A stretch of 64,000 nt of DNA, taken from the NCBI GenBank assembly GCA_903632075.3, contig CAHIKZ030001819.1:167001-231000 (forward strand). Direction: 5' to 3'. Below are positions 55,534 through 64,000 of the stretch, piece by piece. Source of the stretch: Acanthosepion pharaonis. Its lineage: Eukaryota > Mollusca > Cephalopoda > Sepiida > Sepiidae. Positions within the stretch are counted from its first letter, which is position 1; every line of letters begins with the position of its first letter. The notes below the pieces were generated by a model. The model saw only the letters and a list, made by a program, of their open reading frames with translations. It was not told where the DNA came from and did no database searches. The position numbers and the translations under genes were made by a program.

Positions 55534-56649
55534 TAATGAATGCACGGCCGCAATTTTCGACGGATTTGCACCAAAATTTCCATGCACATGCTCCAAGTTA
55601 GGAAGGCCAAAACAAACTTTGCATTTCCCAACTCCCATTGATAGTGAAAATAATCCATTTTTCATGCTTCTACAGCAGTTTTCATATAGTTTGCGGCCAT
55701 GAGTGAGAGCTTATAGCTGGCTGCCACGAATAGGCAGGAAGATTCTATTGGCCAGCATGAGAGCCAACAGCTGACTGACACGAATGTTAACTAGCATGCT
55801 AGCATGCAAAAAAAAAATTGATAGCTGCATTCGTCACAAGTGGGAAAAATTTAAATCTGCATGGCACTTTACTCCAATTGGCTCATTCGCTTGCTTAAAC
55901 TCAACGTTGATTCTGATTCCGCAGAACTGGGTTGGGTGTGAAAAAGTTTTTGTAGTTAATATTCTTTTTTCATTCGTTTTTTTCAGTTACGAGTCCTTTT
56001 TTAAAGCTGATCGTTTTGTGTTCATTTTGTTTAGTTCTTTTTTTCATAACAGATTTAATGTTTAGTATAGAGCTTAGAAGAAAAAAGTAAGGCATGTAGC
56101 AACATCAGCACGGCAAAGGGCACTCGTTTAAAGGCAAGGAAGGGCAAAAATATTTTAAGTCAAGTGATAGCGATTGCTGTATGAGTCGTACGATTTTTGA
56201 ATCAAGCACGGGCAACGCCGGGCCATGCTGCTAGTTGAAAATAAATACAATGTATCTAAATACAAATTAGAGACATGTAATAATAGATCATTCCATCTTA
56301 AATAAATTAATGTTTTGCTGCAATTTTTAACATCAGCTTCAGATTTTTATTGTTAAATTGTCGAATACTTCAATATTATGGATAAAAAATAGTAAATTTT
56401 ATATCGTGTTTTTTTCGAGACTTAGCACAAAACAAATTCACGGATTTGCCCCCCCCCCCAAGAATGACGTCAAAATCCGCGAAAATTTTTCATCCTTTAA
56501 TAGTCAATTGTGCTTAGTTTAATTTGTAACGTATATAAATATAGGTAGAAAAAAGCAAATGTTGATAAAATAGCGAGAGTCACAAAGTACTGCATGAACC
56601 CCCAACCTGGCCTGGGCCCCTCGTTCGGGGGCAGTACGAACTAGCTCTG
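55313..56649. mobile_element. Probable hAT-type non-autonomous element (hosts a Helitron)
   Basis: Ends CAGGGCCGGTGTAAGG (55313) and, inverted, CAGAGCTAGTTCGTACTG (from 56649). Eight bases outside them are ACTCCTGT and ATTCCTAT (6 of 8 alike), the right size for a hAT duplication. The interior has C-rich and AT-rich stretches with no transposase. TIR similarity is modest, so the class is tentative. Confidence 0.45.
55491..56234 (+). mobile_element. Non-autonomous Helitron
   Basis: The 5' end TCTCTATCTATAAAAGG directly follows A (55490), with a (TG)n at 55507-55532. The 3' end carries a hairpin, GCACGG-GCAACG-CCGGGC (56206-56223, one A/G mismatch), then CATGCTG, and CTAG (56231-56234), followed by T. 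Starting TC, ending CTAG and inserting between A and T are the Helitron rules. The 744-nt interior has no RepHel frame. Confidence 0.8.
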
Positions 56650-56770
56650 ATTCCTATATTTAAACAATATATTTTCTAATAAGCATAGTGTTTTTGATTT
56701 GAAATTAGATCACATTAAGATCAACGAAGTGACAGGGATCGAATGATGTGATTATTTTATATAATTTTTT

Positions 56771-57055
56771 CTCTAGATATTTTTTCTCTAGATATTTTTT
56801 CTCTAGATATTTTTTCTCTAGATATTTTTTCTCTAGATATTTTTTTTTCTCTAGATATTTTTTCTCTAGATATTTTTCTCTAGATATTTTTTCTCTAGAT
56901 ATTTTTTTCTCTAGATATTTTTTCTCTAGATATTTTTTCTCTAGATATTTTTTCTCTAGATATTTTTTCTCTAGATATTTTTTCTCTAGATATTTTTTCT
57001 CTAGATATTTTTTCTCTAGATATTTTTTCTCTAGATATTTTTTCTCTAGATATTT
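56771..57055. repeat. 15-bp minisatellite CTCTAGATATTTTTT, ~19 copies
   Basis: About 19 units of CTCTAGATATTTTTT, almost uniform, with three slippage variants in T-run length (near 56846, 56875 and 56905). Open frames here on both strands (FSRYF and EKKYL repeats) follow from 15 being divisible by three and are not genes. Confidence 0.95.
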
Positions 57056-57570
57056 CTGAGCGATAAAAAAAAACATCATGAGAAAAAAAATTGTACACTA
57101 TTCTTTTATTCTGACTTACATTTATATATTATCATCAATAAGGCAGCGCTGAATTGCCAGACTTTTCTTAAAAAGTTCCATGCGCCTTAGCAGCAAATGT
57201 TAAGTCAGGGGATTCTTTTATAGTTAAATAAATAAAACCGCAAACAGACCTTTGCTTTCCCGCCAATCCTAATAAACCCAGTGTTAATCGTTTGCAAAGT
57301 TTTGATTTAAATTATAAACATGGCTGCCAAAAATGAGGTTACCCATCCGGTTCGTTCTTAATGAAAAGTGAGTAACGGCAACGAACGGAAATATCTATGA
57401 AAGAGAAAACCTGTTTCTGAATTCAGTTTTCATTTTATTTATTTATTTATTTATTTATCTGCGAGTGAATGTAAGAAATTCTTGTAAAATGTGTATTTGA
57501 AATGTTAAGGACTCGCATTTAAAAAAAAACAAAACAACTCTACTGTATATTTCTAAATCTTTCTATAAGT
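57056..57570. other. No gene seen
   Basis: (TTTA)n at 57437-57461. ATGGCTGCCAAAAATGAG at 57320 opens a frame of only 13 codons. Confidence 0.4.
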
Positions 57571-57688
57571 ATTTACATAGCTCAGCCAAATCTTATACAA
57601 GACGAAAAATTTGGAAAACTCTAAGGATCGAACTCGCTACAGTACGAGTGATCTTTACTAACTACTACACCACGGTGAGACGTCTAGT
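57571..57688 (-). mobile_element. tRNA-derived SINE fragment (family B), copy 4
   Basis: Complement of ACATAGCTCAGCCAAATC, GGATCGAACTCGCTAC (B box) and ACTACTACACCACGGTGAGA (A box). The most diverged of the four copies. Confidence 0.6.
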
Positions 57689-58399
57689 AAATACTTCTAT
57701 AGGGCGGACAAAAAAAGTACATAAATAATGTATACTTTTTCGACATATCGATATATTCATGAGTCACATGCCATTAATTCTATGCAGTCAGGCTCGTTTT
57801 ACGACTTTCGAAGATGCATTTTAGTAACAAATTAGTCCATAATTAACATTTTTATATTAACACTTTCCTTCTTGCATTGTAATAATGTTGTAGCCTGACT
57901 GTGTTGGCCGGTTTGGAGGCATAAGAAATTACCAAATACTGGAAATAAATAACAATGATTTCTCATGGGCACACCATTTTCCTTTCCATCGAATACACTG
58001 CAGTACAGATTAAGTTAAACACCCTCCCCACAACACACAATATAATAAAAAAGGTATAGATATTCAGAGAACGTAAAACGATTACTTGGTTACTTATTTT
58101 AGTGCATCTTTTTACTTACAATTACTGCCACATGACGCAAATAATAGTCAGTACATTATTTAGCCAAACTGGGCATAAATAACCAACAGCCATCTGTCAC
58201 TTATGTTATTACCGACAGACTCTCTACTTTTACATAAGTAGCGAAGTAATCATTCTAAGTAATGCGGTCAATCAAAATAAGTGCTGAAAAATTTGTTGCG
58301 TTATAAAAAAATATACCACAAAATAAGTCGTACTGTAGGAGACTATATGCTTACGCTGGTTTGGGTGGGTTGTTTGTTTATCAACCTTCTGCAGGTTCT
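57689..58399. other. No gene seen
   Basis: Unassigned AT-rich spacer. Confidence 0.4.
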
Positions 58400-58632
58400 T
58401 TAAAACCAGGAAATAATAAAATAATTTTATTAGAGTGTAAGAATTTGGGGAGAGGTAATAATAATTTACTGATACAAGTCCTACTAATTAATCCATAGCT
58501 GGGAGGAGAGGCGGTGGATTTACTTTCCCTGGGGTATTTGCGCGTAAGAATATAACGAACCTGACTGAAATTTGAACTCGGCTCTAAGATTTCAAATTCC
58601 AAGCCATTATCCATTACAGCACCCCCACATCC
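58400..58632 (-). mobile_element. tRNA-derived SINE (family A-related) at the end of the 5S/tRNA array
   Basis: The minus strand from 58632: GGATGTGGGGGTGCTGTAAT, GGATAATGGCTTGGAAT (A-box region), CCGAGTTCAAATTTCAGTC (B box), then the body CCAGGGAAAGTAAATCC and CTCCCAGCTATGGATTAAT. Its head is the same sequence that is duplicated in the adjacent tandem units. Confidence 0.7.
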
Positions 58633-59220
58633 AAGCTTACAGCACCTGATATTCCCAAGTGGTCACCCATCTAGGTACTGACCAGTCCCGGTGTTGCTTA
58701 ACTTAATCACCGATTAACAATTCCGAGCCATTATCCATTACACCACCCCCACATCCAAGCTTACAGCACCTGGTATTCCCAAGCGGTCACCCATCTAGGT
58801 ACTGACCAGGCCCGGTGTTGCTTAACTTAATCACCGATTAACAATTCCGAGCCATTATCCATTACACCACCCCCATATCCAAGCTTACAGCACCTGATAT
58901 TCTCAAGCGGTCACCCATCTAGGTACTGACCAGGCCCGGTGTTGCTTAACTTAATCACCGATTAACAATTCCGAGCCATTATCCATTACCCCACCCCCAT
59001 ATCCAAGCTTACAGCACCTGGTATTACCAAGCGGTCACCCATCTAGGTACTGACCAGGCCCGGTGTTGCTTAACTTAATCACCGATTAACAATTCCGAGC
59101 CATTATCCATTACACCACCCCCACATCCAAGCTTACAGCATCTGGTATTACCAAGCGGTCACCCATCTAGGTACTGACCAAGATTATTAATTATTGATTA
59201 ACTTCGGTGATTGTACGAGA
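58633..59220 (-). repeat. 124-bp tandem array fusing 5S rRNA and a tRNA-type head
   Basis: AAGCTTACAGCA recurs at 58633, 58757, 58881, 59005 and 59129, an exact 124-nt period with very few differences. Each unit on the minus strand has a tRNA A-box-like head (GGGGGTGGTGTAATGGATAA), then the 5S internal control region (AGTTAAGCAACACCGGGCC, CAGTACCTAGATGGGTGACC, GGGAATACCAGGTGCTGTAA). The fifth unit lacks the tRNA part and extends further into the 5S 5' half (CTCGTACAATCACCGAAGTT, complement near 59200-59219), so it marks the original 5' end. The array leads into the SINE at 58632. Confidence 0.85.
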
Positions 59221-59639
59221 AGTGTTAAAATAGTTTACATTTAAACTGGAATTCACTTAATTCCATAAGGCTTCATAGAGGTTGATCAACAGTGGTACAT
59301 TACAGACATAACAGCGTCGGTTACTACGCTTCAACTGGGCAAAAGATCATTGCTAATGGAGTGTGGAAAATTCACACTCCCTGACCTGCACAGATAATTC
59401 ACGTTTTCGATTCTTTCGGACAGACGGTTTTATGCCTTCGTAAAATATATTTGATATCTTCGGATAATTTACTAATTGTTCTAATTTAGATACATCGCTT
59501 TTATGTTGGCTTTTATATTTTATATGTTAATTGGATCAGGACTTTGGTTTAGTGTTTTGAAAACGTGTGTGTGTATGTATGTGTGATATATAAAATGGTG
59601 GACTCTCCCGTCGTATTCGAAGTATGAGGGTCAAGCAGC
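59221..59639. other. No gene seen
   Basis: Flank of the 5S array. TGTGTGTGTATGTATGTG near 59563. Unassigned. Confidence 0.4.
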
Positions 59640-59826
59640 TCGACAAGGAACCGACAGCCAGTTGTACTTCTCCTCATCCAAGGCTATAGAACCCAGTCTG
59701 TCCTGCTATTTACCCATAGCTAGAGAGAGAAGAGGATTAATAGAGTATTAGCACGTAAGTGAATGTAATGGATTCGACTTGAATTCGAACTCGGCTCTCC
59801 GATTCCTCAATCCACCGTGCCTCCTA
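59640..59826 (-). mobile_element. tRNA-derived SINE (family A), minus strand
   Basis: Complement of the family: CATCCAAGGCTATAGAACCC, TTTACCCATAGCTAGAGA, TTAGCACGTAAGTGAATGTA, GAATTCGAACTCGGCTCTCC (B box) and CAATCCACCGTGCCTCC (head end at 59826). The A-box region is mostly retained, but the start is shortened. Confidence 0.75.
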
Positions 59827-60639
59827 TACATATATAAATATATGTAGACAGCAGGCTATGCATTTTTTTATCTTTTGTTTGTTTCTTTTTTTAATCTTTT
59901 CATCCCAAGCAAGGCAATAAAGCCACGAAGAAACAGGGGATTGCTGAGAGTAAAATAAACTTAGAAAACTTTACGGAGAAGAAAGGACAATAAAAAGAAT
60001 AAGATTCAAAAAGATATACGATTGACGTTGCATTCACATTTATGGAGATTGTAGTTGACAGGAAAGAAAGATGCCGTAAGAAAGTTCGACAGGCGAGAAA
60101 AAAAAACTTTACAATAGAACTTACGGTTACATCTTCAACAGTAAAATTATGGGACCTAGCTTCCAATCAAGTACTGTGCTTAAGTTCGTGAATATACTTG
60201 TGGGAAAGTCTGATTTCTGACTGGATTAACCAATATATATATAATCATAAATAAGAAAAAGAACAGATGGAGTAAGAATCCACAGTTCGTAGCAGTTACT
60301 TTTTTAAAAAGTGCTCAATACAAAGTACAGCAAAATATTATGATAATATTTTTATTATAATAAATTACAATAAAAACATTTTTACATCGCTACACAAAAA
60401 CTTTCATGTTTCGAAACTATAATGGTTCCTCTTCGGGCAATGGCAGATAACATAAAAATTATTTATTTGGGAAATTTTAAAACAAATCATTACCTCTTTT
60501 GAAAGTTAAAAAATGCGGAGGCCTAAGGTCAAAATTTTTAAAAATATACTTGTGGGAAAGTCTGGATTAAACAATTAAAAGTCAGATCTAAGCTAAAATC
60601 GAAAAATGAAAAATAAGGTCAGAGGTCGGCAAATCAGTT
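59827..60639. other. No gene seen
   Basis: Two short repeats of ATACTTGTGGGAAAGTCTG (60194 and 60546) about 350 nt apart. Otherwise unassigned. Confidence 0.4.
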
Positions 60640-63187
60640 ACCCTACTCCTTGCGAGAAAATCAGGTTGTTACCAACCCTGGTGGGTGAAAATTACGACCT
60701 ATCAAAAGGTGGAAGAAATCTCGTCGAGTCAACTGCCAGCTAGCTAGAGACTGTGTCTCAATAAATCACCGTGGAGGAGGCAACGGCAAACAACTCTTCT
60801 ATAAATCCCAAGAAATATTATGGCATTTATCAAACAAAATATGAAAGCTAACATCGTGAAGCGGGGTGTCTATTGGAAGTAACTCCTCGCCCGGTAAGGA
60901 GCGACATGTGCAACAGGTGTCACCTGACTGTCATCTAGCGGTTGTTAGCAAAATCGGCGTAAAGGGGTTATATTCTTTAAAATTAATCCCACGCCCGGTA
61001 AGGAGCGACATAACCGACAGATGTTCCCTGTCATCCAGCGACTCTTTGCACCTAACAAAAATAATTCTCAGGAAATGGAATGTTAGAAAATTCAACCACT
61101 GTGGCCAGTTGAAAAATATAAAACAGGAAATGAACAGATTAAATATCAACATTTTAGTCGTATGTAAAACGATGTTGCCGAACAATAAAAATTTTGTCAC
61201 CGACAGACGCGGGATTATGTATACAAGCTGTGAGAAAAATGAAAGAGGAGTAGGATTGATACTAGACCTAGACATGAAGAAATGCATTCTAGGATACTGT
61301 CAGTTATCTGAAAGAATGATTGTGTATGCAACGACACCTCAAATTACAGAAGACGAAAGCGAAAAGTTCTACTCTACGCTAGACAACGCCAAGTCTCAGT
61401 GTAAATCTCAAGAAATTACAATTGTCATAGGAAACCTGAATGCCAAATTATGCAATGAGAGGGATTGTGAAATAGTTGGCAAATTCGGACGAATAACCCG
61501 TAATGAATGCGGAGAAAAATGGGTCCCAATGGTACGCGGCGAATGACCAGGTAGTAGCCAACATCTGGTTTCAAGAACACCCAAGACGAATTCGGACGTG
61601 TAAAACCCCAGGAGGAGAAACGAAAAAACAAATCGACTCCATAACTATCAACAATAGATTCAGGAATTCAGTTGCATACTGCAATATCTATTCAAGTGCC
61701 TACTGTGGAAGCGATCACCTCCCAGTTATAAGTAAACTTAGAATGAAACTACGGAAATTGAAGAGGCCTAAGGCAACACCCAAAATGTAATACGACAGAC
61801 TCTTGAACGACCCGAATCTGAAGGAGAAATATATGGGTAGTGTGAAAAGCTAATACAAGGGAAAAGATGAAAATGGAATGAAACGCGAAGTGGGACACAC
61901 TAAGAGATGTTTTAGTAACATCAGCAAACGAGATCATCCTAAACGAAAGTAGACGAAGAAAAAAAAATGAATGGATGAGTTTCTTGAAATGATGAAAAGG
62001 AGACAAAAACAATGTCAAGACACTGAACAGAATATAGAATACTACACAAATAAATAAGGAACAAATGCAGACAGGCTGAAGAGGGATGACTCAGCGAAAA
62101 ATGTGCGGAAATAGAAAGAATGAGTATCACAGATAAAGCAGATATGAATAAAAAATGAGAAAACTAATAGGACAAAAGACATGCTCATCAACAGGATGCA
62201 TAAAATCCAAGGACGGAACGATGATATTAGATAAAGAAAAAATACTTAACATATGGAAGGAATATATCTGAGACCTTTTTCCGCGACGAAAGCGAGCAAC
62301 CGACAATACACTGAAATATAGACGGACCGGAAATATTTAAAACTGGCCAAATTGAATAGAAACAAAGCGGCAGGGCCAGAATTGTAATAGAGATTCTGGC
62401 AGCCTTATATGATTTCGACATAGACAAGGTTACAGAAATAATAAATGAAGTCTGCAACAGTGACGATATAACGGAAGACCTAAGTAGATCTATTATCATG
62501 GTACTGCCTAAGAAATCATATGCAAACGAATGTGAACTCCCGCAATCAGCCTAATGAGCCATATAGCAAAACTCATCATCCGAATTCTGATGATTAGAAC
62601 ACGTAGTAGAATCAAACCGGAGATAGCGCACAAACAGTGCAGATTTGTCAAAGACACTGGAAATAAGGAACGCGATATTTGTGTTCAGAATGTTATCAGT
62701 AAATCTCATACATAATACAGAAGGACGTTTACCTGTGTTTTATAGACTACGCGACGGCGTTCGATAAACTATGCCACAAATATCTGTTGGAACTGCTCAG
62801 CAACTTTGATATATTTGGGAAGGATATTAGAATAATCAAGAACCTATATTGGCAGAAAACCGCTTGCATACGGATAGAAAATGAGCTCAGCAGATATACA
62901 AAAATAGAAAGGGGTGTAAGACAAGGATGTGTCTTCTCACCGGACTTATTCAGTCTATACAGTGAGGCGACTCTGAGAGAATTAGATGTCCTATAAGGAT
63001 TCATTATTGGCGGCTACAATCCTTAATAACATATGATAAGCAGATGACACAATGTTCATACCAAACACGGAAACAAAACTACAAAATCTCCTAAAGAAGG
63101 TAGTGAAGGAAAGTGAGAAGAAAGGACTAAGCATAAACTACAAGACAGAATGTATGGTCGTTAGCAAAAGGATGAGCCCCAAGGTGC

Positions 63188-63188
<1 letters not shown>
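60640..63188 (+). mobile_element. RTE-type LINE, longest copy (5' region, endonuclease, RT start)
   Basis: The 5' region has GTGGAGGAGGCAACGGCAAA (60771), typical of RTE/SINE 5' ends, and two ~55-nt direct repeats starting GCCCGGTAAGGAGCGACAT (60889 and 60993). The endonuclease frame at 61060-61545 reads WNVRKFNHCGQLKNIKQEMN, LDNAKSQCKSQEITIVIGNL then NAKL, and GKFGRITRNECGE. A shifted frame continues with WFQEHPRRIRTCKTPGGETK, ...CGSDHLPVISKLRMKLRKLK. After a decayed linker, RT at 62640-63180 reads FDKLCHKYLLELL, GVRQGCVFSPDLFSLYSEAT, ADDTMF (palm C, 63040-63057) and KTECMVVSKRMSPKV. It stops at a (TA)n tract, so the C-terminus is missing. Confidence 0.85.

Positions 63189-63226
<38 letters not shown>
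63189..63226. repeat. (TA)n tract ending the RTE copy
   Basis: Begins within LINE sequence right after SPKVR-codons. The sequence after it (GGTATATATAAAAAGTC...) is not LINE. Confidence 0.85.
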
Positions 63227-63228
<2 letters not shown>

Positions 63229-63652
63229 TATATATAAAAAGTCATTTCTTTGTAACTTAGATGTTCGACTTGCTTTAGGCACTTGGTGCCAATTAAATGC
63301 TTTGTTATTTTTTTGTTTTATTTTTAACCAAATTTTTAAAAGTTAAAACCCATTTGTTTTTGTGGAAACTTAAATAAAAGCTGTCTGTAAATATGAGAAA
63401 CCATACAGATTATCTGGCGTTGAAGGAATGTATTATTGTCGAAAAAAGAGAGAGGAAGAGGGCTTGTTGTTTCTTTCTTTTATAGTCCTTACAGATAATT
63501 ACCGTATTTCCTTTTCGACCCATCGACCGACCGTAGCTAAAGAACGCGTGTGTTGACTCGTGGACAAACTGTAGCTTAAGAAAGAAAATATGGTAGTTTC
63601 TTTACCCTTACGGAATTATGTGGTAGCAGGGTTGCAGTAATTACCGTTAAAC
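63227..63652. other. No gene seen
   Basis: Unassigned spacer. Confidence 0.4.
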
Positions 63653-63839
63653 CAGTGGTTCTTAACTTTTTTTGAATTACGGTTCCGTTTAGTCACGGAC
63701 CCCTTGAGTCACAAACACTTATAAGAACAAGTCTTTTCATAGGCAGATAGACACACAAGCAGTTACTCAAAGTCTGATTTGGTTTTTCACAACACTTATA
63801 TGGACACACGCATCGCTTTTCAGCCAACCTCAAATAATA
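63653..63839 (+). mobile_element. Possible hAT-type repeat, left end
   Basis: CAGTGGTTCTTAACTTTTTT followed by CGGTTCCGTTTAGTCACGGA and CCCCTTGAGTC resembles the CAGTGGTTCTNAAC terminus common to hAT repeats in animals. The partner end is not in the window. Confidence 0.45.
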
Positions 63840-64000
63840 AACCTCTGAACTGAGGTTAAAACATTATGAAAATATAAAATTACATTTTCATAGTAAAAAA
63901 TTACCAGCAATAAAAATTTTCATAAAAAAAATTTGCACCAATAAATTTTTGAAAAAAAATAAATTACCAAGAAAATTAAATTTCGACATTAAATGGTCCT
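63840..64000 (+). repeat. R1 family repeat, head-truncated, running off the window
   Basis: AACCTCTGAACTGAGGTTAA, then AAAATTACCAGCAATAAAAA units and the tail start TTTCGACATTAAATGG, matching 43930-44180. Confidence 0.65.

Noticed and set aside
55784..56065. 93-codon open frame inside the Helitron
   Set aside because: No RepHel or other domain similarity; the non-autonomous Helitron explains the sequence.
56771..57055. Regular repeat considered as a CRISPR array
   Set aside because: Units are directly adjacent without unique spacers, and the DNA is eukaryotic in character.
56705..57098. Frames on both strands encoding FSRYF or EKKYL repeats
   Set aside because: A 15-bp minisatellite stays open in every frame that lacks a stop; both strands are open, so it is not evidence for a gene or antifreeze-like repeat protein.

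Overview
The window looks like gene-poor, AT-rich intergenic or intronic DNA from an animal, most likely a coleoid cephalopod of octopus type. That placement is an inference. It rests on dense (TA)n, (TG)n and (GATA)n microsatellites, abundant tRNA-derived SINEs with conserved bodies, several decayed RTE-type and CR1/Jockey-type LINEs, many mariner/Tc1 relatives, Helitrons and 5S rRNA-derived repeats. I found no convincing host protein-coding gene, no intact tRNA gene and no bacterial-type operon. Every recognisable protein fragment belongs to a mobile element, and most long open frames simply read through microsatellites (poly-YI, poly-HT, poly-CV).

Layout. 0-5.2 kb: two copies of a ~2-kb non-coding terminal-inverted-repeat (TIR) transposon in opposite orientation, the first with a 12-bp direct repeat at its edges, then a Helitron-like 3' end. 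5.6-10.6 kb: a composite microsatellite-linked module present twice; between its copies, a DD37D mariner split by a 459-bp 5S-rRNA-derived SINE with a perfect 13-bp target duplication, and a transposase fragment broken by (TA)n. 10.6-15 kb: a mariner with unusually long (94-bp) TIRs, an RTE LINE interrupted by a second DD37D mariner, and a family-'R1' repeat. 16-19.4 kb: CR1-like LINE scraps and a Ty3/gypsy deletion derivative with both LTRs, a primer-binding site and a polypurine tract. 20.5-22 kb: a hammerhead-ribozyme-like motif, a ~270-bp palindrome between (TA)n tracts and large (TG)n/(GATA)n tracts. 22-26.4 kb: mostly single-copy sequence. 26.4-33.4 kb: a large CR1-like LINE, two Tigger/pogo-type elements, an inverted tRNA-like foldback and SINEs. 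33.4-40.9 kb: sparse repeats, including a 102-bp MADE1-like palindrome. 40.9-50 kb: CR1-like copies with nested RTE and SINE insertions, a LINE-tail minisatellite, R1 repeats, a 5S fragment and a Helitron helicase remnant. 50-57 kb: a second transposase/(TA)n fragment, a duplicated unclassified repeat, a mariner deletion derivative, a hAT-like element carrying a nested Helitron, and a 15-bp minisatellite. 57-64 kb: SINEs, a 124-bp tandem array that fuses 5S rRNA with a tRNA head, the longest RTE LINE (with part of its 5' region), and the start of a hAT-like end.

How the parts relate. Nesting gives relative ages: 5S-SINE after DD37D mariner; mariner after RTE (11.8-14.4 kb); RTE and SINE after CR1; SINE after Tigger; Helitron after hAT. 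RTE and CR1-like LINEs probably supplied reverse transcriptase for the SINEs. The least decayed elements are the 40.1-kb palindrome and the 10.6-kb mariner TIRs. Boundaries are read by eye and are approximate unless a target duplication or terminal motif is cited.
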